Shown here piece by piece: positions 55,636-63,131 of a stretch of DNA of 64,000 bases (its first letter is position 1; every line of letters begins with the position of its first letter). Both the position numbers and the translations under genes were made by a program. The stretch lies in contig CP030885.1 in the NCBI GenBank assembly GCA_006969625.1, positions 4,413,430 through 4,477,429 of the forward strand, read 5' to 3'. The stretch comes from Rhodospirillaceae bacterium. GTDB lineage: Bacteria > Pseudomonadota > Alphaproteobacteria > Kiloniellales > DSM-21159. The notes under the pieces were generated by a model. That model had not been told where the DNA came from. It made no database searches and was given only the letters and a program-made list of their open reading frames with translations.

Positions 55636-55758
55636 GACCCTAGGCGTTCCGCGGGGTCCCAGGGTGTCGCCCAAAAAACTTCGCGCCGCCGATCGACGAT
55701 AGCAATCCGGCGCCCGGCTTGGGGCATTTGCAGAAACCGTGATGGCAGCGCGGCCGCC

Positions 55759-55860
55759 GAACGCTGGCCGCCGAACGCTGGCCGCCGAACGCTGGCCGTC
55801 GAACGCTGGCCGTCGAACGCTGGCCGTCGAACGCTGGCCGTCGAACGCTGGCCGTCGAAC
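55759..55860. repeat. 14-bp tandem repeat array, seven full copies
   Basis: The unit GAACGCTGGCCG(C/T)C begins at 55759, 55773, 55787, 55801, 55815, 55829 and 55843, with a four-base partial copy at 55857. The first units end in CC, the later ones in TC, pointing to stepwise slippage. It lies between the predicted left end and the 3' end of the repressor gene. There are no spacers, so it is not CRISPR. The 14-base period is out of frame, so it is not coding. Confidence 0.9.
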
Positions 55861-55898
55861 GGCACCGCAGCCGCGTTCGAAGCGCCGTCGACCGGGCG

Positions 55899-56645
55899 TC
55901 AGACGACGCGGCCCAACCACCGCACCCGGCCGACCACCTGGACCTCGTCCATCCTCCCCTTCGGCAAGACGATCGGGCGGTAGAGTTCCCGGTTGTCGCT
56001 GGCGATCTCGAGGCCGTCGAGCATCCGGTGGACCCGCTTCACCATGAGCGCGTCCTCCAGGATCAGGGCATAGAGCCCATCCTGCGGCGCGCGGTCGGTC
56101 GTATCGATCATGACCAGGTCGCCGTCGGAGATGGTCGGCTCCATCGAATCGCCAGCGGCCTCGACGATCACCAGGCCCTCCGTAGATCCGCGCCCGAGCT
56201 TCCGGCGCAAGAACCGCGGCGTGAAAGGGATGTGGTCGAGCAACTCGGCCCGCTCCACGAACGCCCCATCGCCGGCCGAGAGCCTCACGTCGTAGCGCGG
56301 GATAGATACATGGCTCGGGCTTTCACCGACTGGGGGGCCGCCTGGCATTCGAACAGGCTCGACGCCTAGCGCTCCAATTGGGCGAGGTTCCACCTCGGGC
56401 TCGCGTTCGGGGGTCCCTCGACCGAATGCCAGCCAATCCAGCGAGACGCCGGCGGCCGCGGCAAACTGCGAAAGACCTTCAAAAGACGGGTCGGCTTTTC
56501 CCTCCACCCAGCGCTGAAAACTCGATTTCGCTACACCGGCCGCCTTTGCGGCCTCTGCGCGATTGGCGAACCGTTTTTCGATCTCGCGAATCCTGGTGCT
56601 CAGTTCGGCACGAAAGCCGTCAACCGAGGAAACTGCTGCCCGCAT
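55899..56645 (-). CDS. Phage repressor with S24 (LexA/CI-type) peptidase domain
   Basis: Repressor of 248 residues keeping the prophage silent. The N-terminal helix-turn-helix is NRAEAAKAAGVAKSSFQRWVEGK (residues about 28-50), followed by a linker. The C-terminal S24 peptidase has the serine in EAAGDSMEPTI near residue 163 and the lysine in DALMVKRVHR near residue 201, so RecA-stimulated self-cleavage, and induction by DNA damage, is expected. The likely cleavage dipeptide lies around LSAGDGAF. ATG 56645 borders the divergent control region. This differs from Mu itself, whose c repressor lacks a peptidase. Confidence 0.9.
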   Translation of the reverse strand: MRAAVSSVDGFRAELSTRIREIEKRFANRAEAAKAAGVAKSSFQRWVEGKADPSFEGLSQFAAAAGVSLDWLAFGRGTPEREPEVEPRPIGALGVEPVRMPGGPPVGESPSHVSIPRYDVRLSAGDGAFVERAELLDHIPFTPRFLRRKLGRGSTEGLVIVEAAGDSMEPTISDGDLVMIDTTDRAPQDGLYALILEDALMVKRVHRMLDGLEIASDNRELYRPIVLPKGRMDEVQVVGRVRWLGRVV

Positions 56646-56831
56646 AGTGCTTTCCTCAGGTTTTTCTATTGTTTTTCAAAAGCATAGCCGTGCGCAGGCG
56701 ATGCAACACCGCAATTCGGAACAATAAACCGCTTTCGCTGTTGATTGGGTTCGCTATAGCGGTCTAGCTTGCGCGTAGAGACGCACTTTGCGGCGCCGAT
56801 TCGGCGTCCCTGATACGGGCTACTGGACCTC
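56646..56831. promoter_or_regulatory. Divergent repressor/ner control region
   Basis: 186 bp, locally A+T-rich, between the leftward repressor and rightward ner genes. Candidate operators are inverted repeats: TATTGTT (56667-56673) with AACAATA (56720-56726), the palindrome CGCTATAGCG (56752-56761), and CGCCGA-T-TCGGCG (56794-56806). A weak rightward promoter could be TTGATT at 56741 with TCTAGC at 56763. The lysis-lysogeny switch is expected here; individual sites are unproven. Confidence 0.6.
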
Positions 56832-57164
56832 ATGGCGGCACCTCAGGACTGGTCGGTCTTCCGGATCCGCGAGCATCTCGCGCGCAAGGGCTATCGCTTC
56901 CTGCCGCAGCTCGCCGAGCAGGCGGGACTCGATCAGCGGGCGCTGGCCGATGCGCTGCGGCGGCCGCACGAACGTGCGGAGCGAGAGATCGCGCGGGCGA
57001 TCGGCGTCGCCCCCTCTCAGATCTGGCCAAGCCGCTACAGCGACGACGGACAGCGGCTGAAGCCCCAGCCGCCCGCCAACTATGGCAGGGCGCAAACGGC
57101 GGGTCACGGTCAAAGCCGGACCGGAAAACAGGCTCACAACCGGAAACCGGAGATCGCCGCGTGA
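56832..57164 (+). CDS. ner: Ner-like DNA-binding protein
   Basis: Small regulator of 110 residues like Mu Ner and host Nlp/SfsB, which turns down early and repressor promoters after induction. The core DWSVFRIREHLARKGYRFLPQLAEQAGLDQRALADALRRPHERAEREIARAIGVAPSQIWPSRY spans residues 6-68 as one helix-turn-helix domain (quoted here only by ends: DWSVFRIRE...IWPSRY). A disordered basic tail of about 40 residues is extra compared with Mu Ner. ATG 56832 is the first gene of the rightward operon; its stop overlaps the ParB-like GTG (GTGA). Confidence 0.87.
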   Translation: MAAPQDWSVFRIREHLARKGYRFLPQLAEQAGLDQRALADALRRPHERAEREIARAIGVAPSQIWPSRYSDDGQRLKPQPPANYGRAQTAGHGQSRTGKQAHNRKPEIAA

Positions 57165-58072
57165 CCAGTGCGCCCCACGATAGTGCGCTGCAGCCTGAGG
57201 CTGCCCAGTCGCCGGAAAGCTCGCGCGCGGCGAAGCCGGCCCCGCGGCCCCTGAAGAAACTCCAGCAGGTCAGCCGCCTCAGTGTCGATTCGATTGTCGT
57301 CGAGGGGCGCCTGCGCGACGTCACCGAGACGGTGGTCGACAGCCTGGCGCGCGACATCGAGCGCCGCGGCCTGCGGCAGCCGATCGAGGTCGTGGCGCGC
57401 TTGCACGCCGCCCGCGACACGAAGCCGATCTATCGGCTGGTCGCCGGCGCGCACCGCCTGGCCGCGATGACGCGGCTCGGGTACGGCGAGATCCCGGCGC
57501 TCGTGATCGGCGACGAGGCGGACTTCGCCGAGTGGCAGCTGCGCCGCGAGGAGATCCTCGAGAACCTGGCCCGCAACGAGCTCTCGAAGCTCGAACGCTG
57601 CCGCTTCCTGGCCGAGCTCAAGCGGGTCTACCAGGAAGAGACGGGCGCCCAGAACGGCGGCGACCGGCGCAGCGCCCGGAGTTTCAGTTCGCCAAGGTTG
57701 GCGGACTGGTACGCGGAGGTGGCGGCGCGCTCGGAGCGCGCGGTCCGGACGATCGAGCGCGAGGCGCGCATCGGCGAGCGTCTGACGCCGACCAGCTACA
57801 CGCGCCTGGTCGGCACGCCCTTCGAAGACAACCAGCAGGATCTCGAGCTGCTCGCCGGGCTGAGCCCGCACTCGCAGGCCCGCCTGCTCGACGCCGCGCT
57901 CGACCCGGCCGCCCCGCAGCCGACGCTGCGCGCCGCCGAGAAGAAGCTGAACGGCCGGGACGCACCGGCCGAGCGCGACCCGCTGCAGAGCCTCAAGAAC
58001 GCCTGGAAAAAGGCCGACGCCGCGATGCGCGCCGCCTTCATGGCCTGGGTCGAGGAGCAGGACGAGGCCTGA
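57161..58072 (+). CDS. ParB N-terminal domain phage protein
   Basis: Protein of 303 residues with a ParB/Srx-type nucleotide-binding domain at about residues 40-130 (LSVDSIVVEGRLRDVTETVV, LRQPIEVVAR, YRLVAGAHRLAAMTRLG), followed by ENLARNELSKLERCRFLAEL and a helix-turn-helix-like part (VAARSERAVRTIEREARIGE). Such proteins are frequent next to ner and A in Mu-like phages of alphaproteobacteria; the role there is unknown. GTG 57161 overlaps the ner stop. Plasmid-like partition is unlikely because no ParA is present. Confidence 0.85.
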   Translation: MTSAPHDSALQPEAAQSPESSRAAKPAPRPLKKLQQVSRLSVDSIVVEGRLRDVTETVVDSLARDIERRGLRQPIEVVARLHAARDTKPIYRLVAGAHRLAAMTRLGYGEIPALVIGDEADFAEWQLRREEILENLARNELSKLERCRFLAELKRVYQEETGAQNGGDRRSARSFSSPRLADWYAEVAARSERAVRTIEREARIGERLTPTSYTRLVGTPFEDNQQDLELLAGLSPHSQARLLDAALDPAAPQPTLRAAEKKLNGRDAPAERDPLQSLKNAWKKADAAMRAAFMAWVEEQDEA

Positions 58073-58533
58073 TGCCGCCGCGCGACGACAAGACCCTCGA
58101 CCTGCTCGGGTGGACGCCGCCCGAGGTGCAGGTCTGGCGCTCCGACGAACCGGACGTTCGCTCGGCCAGCCTGCGCGACCGCATCTCCCGCGCCGTCGCT
58201 CTCACGCTGCGCGAGTGCAGCAAGACCCGCGAGGAGCTGGCCGAGGAGATGTCGGCCTGGTTGGGCGAGGAGGTCGCAAAGGCCTCGCTCGACGGCTACG
58301 CCAGCCAAGCGCGGGAAGACCACACCGTCAGCTTCCTCCGCCTGCCGGCGCCCTGCCATGCGACCGGCGACACGCGCCTGTGGCAGCTCGGCGCCGAGCT
58401 GTTCGGCAAGACGGTGATCGACGACGCCGACCTGCCCTGGGTCGAGGTCGGGCGGCTGGCCGTCACCAAGGAGGAGATCGGCAAGGCCTTGGACGCCGCA
58501 CGCCGGACGGCGCGCCGCGGAGGTGGCCGATGA
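58072..58533 (+). CDS. Conserved phage protein of unknown function
   Basis: Protein of 153 residues found between the ParB-like and transposase genes of related phages. It begins PPRDDKTLDLLGWTPPEV and has a helical centre (SASLRDRISRAVALTLRECSK, REELAEEMSAWLGEEVAKASLDGYAS), which resembles a small DNA-binding helix bundle. No catalytic motif is seen. ATG 58072 overlaps the ParB-like stop (TGATG), and its own stop overlaps the transposase start (ATGA). Confidence 0.75.
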   Translation: MPPRDDKTLDLLGWTPPEVQVWRSDEPDVRSASLRDRISRAVALTLRECSKTREELAEEMSAWLGEEVAKASLDGYASQAREDHTVSFLRLPAPCHATGDTRLWQLGAELFGKTVIDDADLPWVEVGRLAVTKEEIGKALDAARRTARRGGGR

Positions 58534-60521
58534 AGGAGTGGTACACCGCCGGCGAGCTGGCCGCTGCCGACATCCCCGGCCTTCCGAAAACCAAGGCCGG
58601 CCTTCTCAAGCTGGCGCAGCGCGAGAATTGGGACCTGAAGGTCGCGGGCGACGGCAGGCCGCTCAGCCGCCGGCGGGCGGGCCGCGGCGGCGGCCGCGAA
58701 TACCATGTGATGCTGCTCGACAAGCACGCCCAGGAGGCGCTGGCGGAGCGGCACATCCGCGAGAACCTCAAAACCTGCGCCGCGGCCAAGCCGTCTAAGG
58801 AACGGCCGGACGGCGCGGATCCCGAACTCTGGGCCTGGTACGAGCGCCAGCCGCAGAAGGCCAAGGACGAGGCGCACCGGCGCCTGGCCATCATGCGGGA
58901 GATCGACGAGCTGCGCTGCAGCGGCCTTCGGCTCTCGGTGCGGCCCATCCTGGAAAACACGGCACATCGGCTGGGGATCGGTCCAGCGACGATCTGGCGT
59001 TGGTGGCGGGCCGTCAAACTGGCGGATCGCTGCGACTGGCTCCCGCTGCTGTGCCCGCGCACCAAGGGCAAGACCGGCGGCTCGGCCGAGATGTCGAAGG
59101 AAGCCTGGGACTACTTCCGCTCGGCCTACCTGCACCCCTCCAAGCCGCCGATCACGAGCTGCTACCGGCAGCTCGAACGCGCCGCCGCCGAGCACGGCTG
59201 GACCATCCCCAGCGAAGCTACCGTTCGACGCCGCGTCCGCGAAGAAGTCTGGGTCGTCGAGGAGATCCTCCGCCGCGAAGGCATGAAGGGCCTCGAGCGC
59301 CGCATCCCGGCGATGACCCGCGACAAGTCGATGCTGCACGCGCTGCAGGTGGTCAACGCCGACTTCCACACGATGGACGTCTGGGTGAAGTTCCCCGAGC
59401 TCGACGCCCCGCAGCGGCCGAGCGTCGTGGCGATCCAGGACGTCTACAGCGGCAAGGTCCTGGCCTGGCGGGTCGACGTCTCGCCGTCTTCGACAGCCGT
59501 TCGACTGTGCTTCCTCGACCTGTTCGAGGAGTACGGCATCCCCGACGAGGTGATCCTCGACAACGGCCGCGAGTTCGCCAGCAAGCTGATCACGGGCGGT
59601 CAGCCGACGCGCTACCGCTTCAAGGTGAAGGCCGAGGACTGCGACGGCCTGCTGACCACGCTGGGCTGCAAGGTCCATTGGGCCCAGCCCTACAGCGGCC
59701 GCTCGAAGCCGATCGAGCGCAGCTTCCGCGACTTCTGCGACGACATCTCGAAGTGCCGCGCCTTCGCCGGCGCCTACACGGGCAACAGCCCGACCAACAA
59801 GCCGGAGAACTACGGCAGCCGGGCGATCGACCTGGACGTCTTCCTGCAAGTCCTGGGCGAGGGCATCGCCCTGCACAACGCGCGCACGGGCCGGCGCTCG
59901 CCGGTCTGCGGCGGGCGGCTCAGCTTCGACCAGGCCTTCGCCGCCTCCTACGCCAGCGCTCCGATCCGGAAGGCGCGGCCGGAGCACCTGCGCATGGCAA
60001 TGCTGGCGGCCCAGAACGTCACGGCGCGGACGCCGACCGGCGAGATCTGGGTCTACGGCAACCGTTTCTGGGCCGCATGGCTGATCGGCCACGTCGGCGC
60101 GAAGGTCACGGCGCGCTTCGACCCGGACGACATCCAGGCCGGCATCGAGGTCTACGACGCGGCCGGCCGCCACCTGGGGCATGCCGAGTGCTGGTGGCGG
60201 GGCGGTTTCCTGGATGCGGAGAAGGCCCGCGCCTACAGCCGCGCCCGCCGCGCGCTGCTGCGCGGCCTGAAGCAACAGGCCGAGGCCGAGCGGATCCTGA
60301 GCGGCGCCGAGTTCGCCCGCCTCACGCCGACGGCGCCGAACCCGGAGCCGGTCGAGACGAAGGTCATCCGGCCGTCGGTCTGGGGGAACACCGCGCTCAA
60401 GCCTGAGCCCGAAGAGGCGCCGGAGCGGATCTCCGGCCAGCTCCCCGACGAGTACCAGGAGAACTTCACGGCCAGCCTGGCCGCGATGCGAAAGGCCCGC
60501 GAGTCGGGTCTCGAAGACTGA
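58530..60521 (+). CDS. MuA-like DDE transposase
   Basis: Transposase of 663 residues that joins phage ends to target DNA. The N-terminal part (EWYTAGELAAADIPGLPKTKAGL) is the Mu-type DNA-binding winged helix. The catalytic RNase H-like core shows the DDE triad in VNADFHTMDVW (first Asp near residue 275), EVILDNGREFAS (second Asp near 345) and SKPIERSFRDF (Glu near 394). The Mu C-terminal beta-barrel follows (GEIWVYGNRFWAAWL). The tail may contact the MuB-like ATPase. ATG 58530 overlaps the upstream stop. All key residues are intact, so it is likely functional. Confidence 0.93.
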   Translation: MKEWYTAGELAAADIPGLPKTKAGLLKLAQRENWDLKVAGDGRPLSRRRAGRGGGREYHVMLLDKHAQEALAERHIRENLKTCAAAKPSKERPDGADPELWAWYERQPQKAKDEAHRRLAIMREIDELRCSGLRLSVRPILENTAHRLGIGPATIWRWWRAVKLADRCDWLPLLCPRTKGKTGGSAEMSKEAWDYFRSAYLHPSKPPITSCYRQLERAAAEHGWTIPSEATVRRRVREEVWVVEEILRREGMKGLERRIPAMTRDKSMLHALQVVNADFHTMDVWVKFPELDAPQRPSVVAIQDVYSGKVLAWRVDVSPSSTAVRLCFLDLFEEYGIPDEVILDNGREFASKLITGGQPTRYRFKVKAEDCDGLLTTLGCKVHWAQPYSGRSKPIERSFRDFCDDISKCRAFAGAYTGNSPTNKPENYGSRAIDLDVFLQVLGEGIALHNARTGRRSPVCGGRLSFDQAFAASYASAPIRKARPEHLRMAMLAAQNVTARTPTGEIWVYGNRFWAAWLIGHVGAKVTARFDPDDIQAGIEVYDAAGRHLGHAECWWRGGFLDAEKARAYSRARRALLRGLKQQAEAERILSGAEFARLTPTAPNPEPVETKVIRPSVWGNTALKPEPEEAPERISGQLPDEYQENFTASLAAMRKARESGLED

Positions 60522-60584
60522 CGGGCCCGTCGCGGCAACGACGGACCCGCCAAGACGGCAACGCGAATGAGGGACCAAAGGACC

Positions 60585-61544
60585 ATGTCATTGGCCAGTT
60601 TGCAAGACCACACGGCGATCGACCAGGACGCCCTCAGGGCGGAATGCGACGAATTCCGCGGCAAGATGGCGGTGTCGCGCAACGCCTTCGCGCAGGAGAT
60701 CGGCGTGCCGCCGAGCACCTTCGCGGAGTGGCTGGGCGGAACCTACCGCGGCAACAGCGAGCAGGTAGCTCAGAAGGTCCGCAAGGGCATCGAGGCGCTG
60801 AAGGACAAGGCGACCGCCAGGGCCACCCAGCCGAAGAAGGCACCCTTCCTGCTGACCCAGACGGCGAAGCGGATCGAGCAGGCGCTCGAGTTCGCCCACT
60901 ACATGCCCTGCATCACCGCCGTCGGCATGGCGCCGGGCGTCGGCAAGACGCTCACCTGCGAACGCTACCGAGCCTCCAAGCCGCACGTCTACCTGGTCAC
61001 CTGCGAGCCGAGCACGGCCTCGGTCACCGGCCTTCTCGGCCTGATCGCCGACGAGCTGGAGATCCAGCAGATGCCGGTCGGCCGCCTCTCGAAGGCGATC
61101 ATCGACCGTCTCAAGGGCAAGGACGCCCTGCTGATCGCGGACGAGTGCCAGCACCTCAATCCGCCGGCGCTCGACCAGCTCCGCAGCCTGCACGACAAGG
61201 CCGGCTGCGGCATCGCGCTCGTCGGCAACATCACGGTCTACCGACGCCTCGAGGGCGGCGGCCGCGGGGCCGGCTTCGCGCAGATCTTCAGCCGGGTCTT
61301 CAAGAGCATCCAGCAGGCGGCGCCGCTCAAGGCCGACGTCGACGAGCTGATCGGCTGGTACGGCGTCGAGGACACGCAGGTCGCGAAGTACCTGGTGACC
61401 ATCGCCAAGAAGCCGGGCGGGCTGCGCGGCCTCACGGCGACGATGATCCAGGCGCAGATGCTGGCCGGCGGCGCGCCGCTGACGCTGCAGCACGTCCAGG
61501 CCGGCTACGCCCAGCTCTCCCCGACCGTCGTGCAGAACTCGTGA
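60585..61544 (+). CDS. MuB-like AAA ATPase, target DNA activator
   Basis: ATPase of 319 residues that picks target DNA and activates the transposase. An N-terminal helix-turn-helix (SRNAFAQEIGVPPSTFAEWLGGTYRG) precedes the AAA+ domain with Walker A GMAPGVGKTLT near residue 115 and Walker B ALLIADECQHLN near 180; a sensor-type GNITVYRRLEG follows. The C-terminal part fits the MuB DNA-binding domain. ATG 60585, close to AAAGGA, is used; ATG 60567 adds six residues. It lies 63 bp behind the transposase gene, in the normal A-B order. Confidence 0.92.
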   Translation: MSLASLQDHTAIDQDALRAECDEFRGKMAVSRNAFAQEIGVPPSTFAEWLGGTYRGNSEQVAQKVRKGIEALKDKATARATQPKKAPFLLTQTAKRIEQALEFAHYMPCITAVGMAPGVGKTLTCERYRASKPHVYLVTCEPSTASVTGLLGLIADELEIQQMPVGRLSKAIIDRLKGKDALLIADECQHLNPPALDQLRSLHDKAGCGIALVGNITVYRRLEGGGRGAGFAQIFSRVFKSIQQAAPLKADVDELIGWYGVEDTQVAKYLVTIAKKPGGLRGLTATMIQAQMLAGGAPLTLQHVQAGYAQLSPTVVQNS

Positions 61545-61554
61545 AGAGGCCGGC

Positions 61555-62028
61555 ATGCTGAGCGAGGATCTTCGTCACTTCGTCGAGCAGGCCTCCGAGG
61601 AGGTCCGCGAAACCCAGGCGATCGCCAACCCCTGGGCGCTTCTCGAATGGCTCCGCGACTTCCGGCGGCAGGTGCGCGACCTCGAACGCACCGCAGACGC
61701 CGTAGGGCCGCGCGATTGCCTCTCCGACAAGCTGGATCTCGCGGTCTTCGCCTTCGACACCTGGATGTGCGGCGGCGCCGTGCCGCCGGAGACGTGGCTC
61801 GAGGCCCTCGGCTACCTGGCGGAGACGGCCGGCCCGCTGGCCGAGCTCGAGCGGCGGCCCGCCCTCCGGAGCGCGGAGATCGTCGATTTGGCCGAGATCC
61901 GCGGCCGCCGCACCGACGACGGCTGCCGCGAGCGCGAGCGCTGCTTCTTCGAGGAGGCAGGCGTCGAAGTCCGCGCCGCGCCGCTGCCGTCGCCTCCGCG
62001 CGATCCCCTCGACGGAGGGGCGGCCTGA
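61555..62028 (+). CDS. Phage protein of unknown function
   Basis: Protein of 157 residues, mainly helical and acidic (LRHFVEQASEEVRETQAIANPW, LRDFRRQVRDLERTADAVG, LAELERRPALRSAEIVDLAEIRGR). Not recognised. It lies 10 bp behind the MuB-like gene in the early operon and its stop overlaps the next tiny frame (TGATG). An early auxiliary role is the most one can say. Confidence 0.6.
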   Translation: MLSEDLRHFVEQASEEVRETQAIANPWALLEWLRDFRRQVRDLERTADAVGPRDCLSDKLDLAVFAFDTWMCGGAVPPETWLEALGYLAETAGPLAELERRPALRSAEIVDLAEIRGRRTDDGCRERERCFFEEAGVEVRAAPLPSPPRDPLDGGAA

Positions 62029-62117
62029 TGCGTCGGCTCCCGTTCCGGTGGCTTCGTCAGCAGTTGCGCTGGTGGCGGACCCTGCTTTCCCGACCCGCGA
62101 CCCTGAGGAGGACCTGA
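62028..62117 (+). CDS. Possible 29-residue peptide
   Basis: A tiny frame encoding a basic, Trp/Arg-rich peptide (MRRLPFRWLRQQLRWWRTLL...), starting at ATG 62028 inside the stop of the preceding gene and ending in TGATG with the Gam-like start at 62117. The exact fit between two genes suggests translational coupling, but the peptide could simply be the residue of overlapping start and stop codons. It would be amphipathic and membrane-active if made. Confidence 0.35.
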   Translation: MRRLPFRWLRQQLRWWRTLLSRPATLRRT

Positions 62118-62653
62118 TGGCCGACCTCGGCACCATCGAAGCCCTGGCGAAGACCTATGCCGCCGCGCGCGACGAGCTGGCGGAGGCGACCAGGGTCACC
62201 ACCGACATGCTCGACAGGGTCAAGGCGCAGCGGACCCCGGTGATCCGTCGGCGCGTCGAGGCCGCGAGCAACGCGCGCGCCCAGCTCGAAGCGGCCATCG
62301 CGGCGAGCAAGCCGCTCTTCAAGAGCCCGAAGACGATCACGCTGCACGGCATCCGCTGCGGCTTCGCGAAGGCCAAGGGCAAGATCGTCATCGTCGACGA
62401 CCAGGCCACCGTGAAGGCCATCCGCCGGCACCTGCCCGAGCAGTTCGAGACGCTGGTCAAGGTCACCGAGAAGCCGCTCAAGGGCGCGCTGCAGAACCTC
62501 TCCGCGGCCGACCTGAAGCGGATCGGCGTGACGGTCGAGGAGGCCACCGACGAGGTGGTCGCCAAGGCGGCCGACGGCGAGATCGACAAGCTGGTCGAGG
62601 CGCTGCTGAAGGACGCCGCCGACGCGGCCGAGCTGCAGGAAGCGGAGGGCTGA
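62117..62653 (+). CDS. Gam-like host-nuclease inhibitor family protein
   Basis: Protein of 178 residues in the place where Mu-like phages encode Gam, which binds DNA ends and shields them from host exonuclease. A long helical N-terminus (TIEALAKTYAAARDELAEATRVTTDMLDRVKAQ) is followed by a beta part (KTITLHGIRCGFAKAKGKIVIVD) and LVKVTEKPLKGALQNLSAADLKRIGVTV. The plan of coiled coil plus small beta domain agrees with Gam, but sequence identity to Mu Gam is not evident. ATG 62117 follows GAGGAGG. Confidence 0.6.
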   Translation: MADLGTIEALAKTYAAARDELAEATRVTTDMLDRVKAQRTPVIRRRVEAASNARAQLEAAIAASKPLFKSPKTITLHGIRCGFAKAKGKIVIVDDQATVKAIRRHLPEQFETLVKVTEKPLKGALQNLSAADLKRIGVTVEEATDEVVAKAADGEIDKLVEALLKDAADAAELQEAEG

Positions 62654-62657
62654 GGCG

Positions 62658-62900
62658 ATGGCCGCGACCGCACGTCCGCCCGGCTACCGCAGCATCTACG
62701 AGCGGCGCTGTTTCACGTGCCGGCACCTGGCGGGGCTTTACGTCGCCGGTGGCGCGCTGAGCTGCCGACTGCACGGCGGGGCCACCGGCACGGAGATGAC
62801 GTGCGAGAGCTGGGTGCACCACTTGGCCGACGGCCGGGTCGAGGCGCCGCAACAAGGCGGCTACGTCGCCCGCATCGCCGGCGATCGACCGGAGCGCTGA
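62658..62900 (+). CDS. Small cysteine-containing phage protein
   Basis: Product of 80 residues with four cysteines in the arrangement CFTC (18, 21), CRLH (36) and CESW (49), which could bind one zinc. Unrecognised otherwise. It lies 5 bp behind the Gam-like gene, ATG 62658 following GAGGGCTGAGGCG. A small DNA- or protein-binding zinc finger is possible. Confidence 0.6.
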   Translation: MAATARPPGYRSIYERRCFTCRHLAGLYVAGGALSCRLHGGATGTEMTCESWVHHLADGRVEAPQQGGYVARIAGDRPER

Positions 62901-62903
62901 GAC

Positions 62904-63119
62904 GTGGCCGCATGGACCCCCGAGCTGGAGCTTGAGCTGGTCGAGGCCTGCTATCGACAGGCCAAGCCGAACCGGCGGCGGGACATGCGGCCGGAACTGC
63001 AGGAGCTGCGGGCGGCGGTGGCGCGCCGTTGCACCGTCCCGGATTTGAGAGCGCTGGCGGAGCAGGCCGACGCCGAAGCGCGCGGACGTCCCGGCTACCG
63101 CGCCGACACCGACGGCTGA
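62904..63119 (+). CDS. Small phage protein of unknown function
   Basis: Product of 71 residues, helical and highly charged (TPELELELVEACYRQAKPNRRRDM, LQELRAAVARRCTVPDLRALAEQADAEAR). GTG 62904 starts 4 bp after the previous stop. No family is recognised. Coding potential is supported by the tight spacing in the operon and by uninterrupted frame. Confidence 0.5.
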   Translation: MAAWTPELELELVEACYRQAKPNRRRDMRPELQELRAAVARRCTVPDLRALAEQADAEARGRPGYRADTDG

Positions 63120-63131
63120 CCGAGTAGAGCC

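Noticed and set aside
55759..55860. CRISPR array
   Set aside because: The repeat is 14 bases, directly tandem with no spacers, and no cas gene is near.
55759..55860. Alphaproteobacterial LexA box (GAAC-N7-GAAC)
   Set aside because: The GAAC half-sites are ten bases apart here, not seven.
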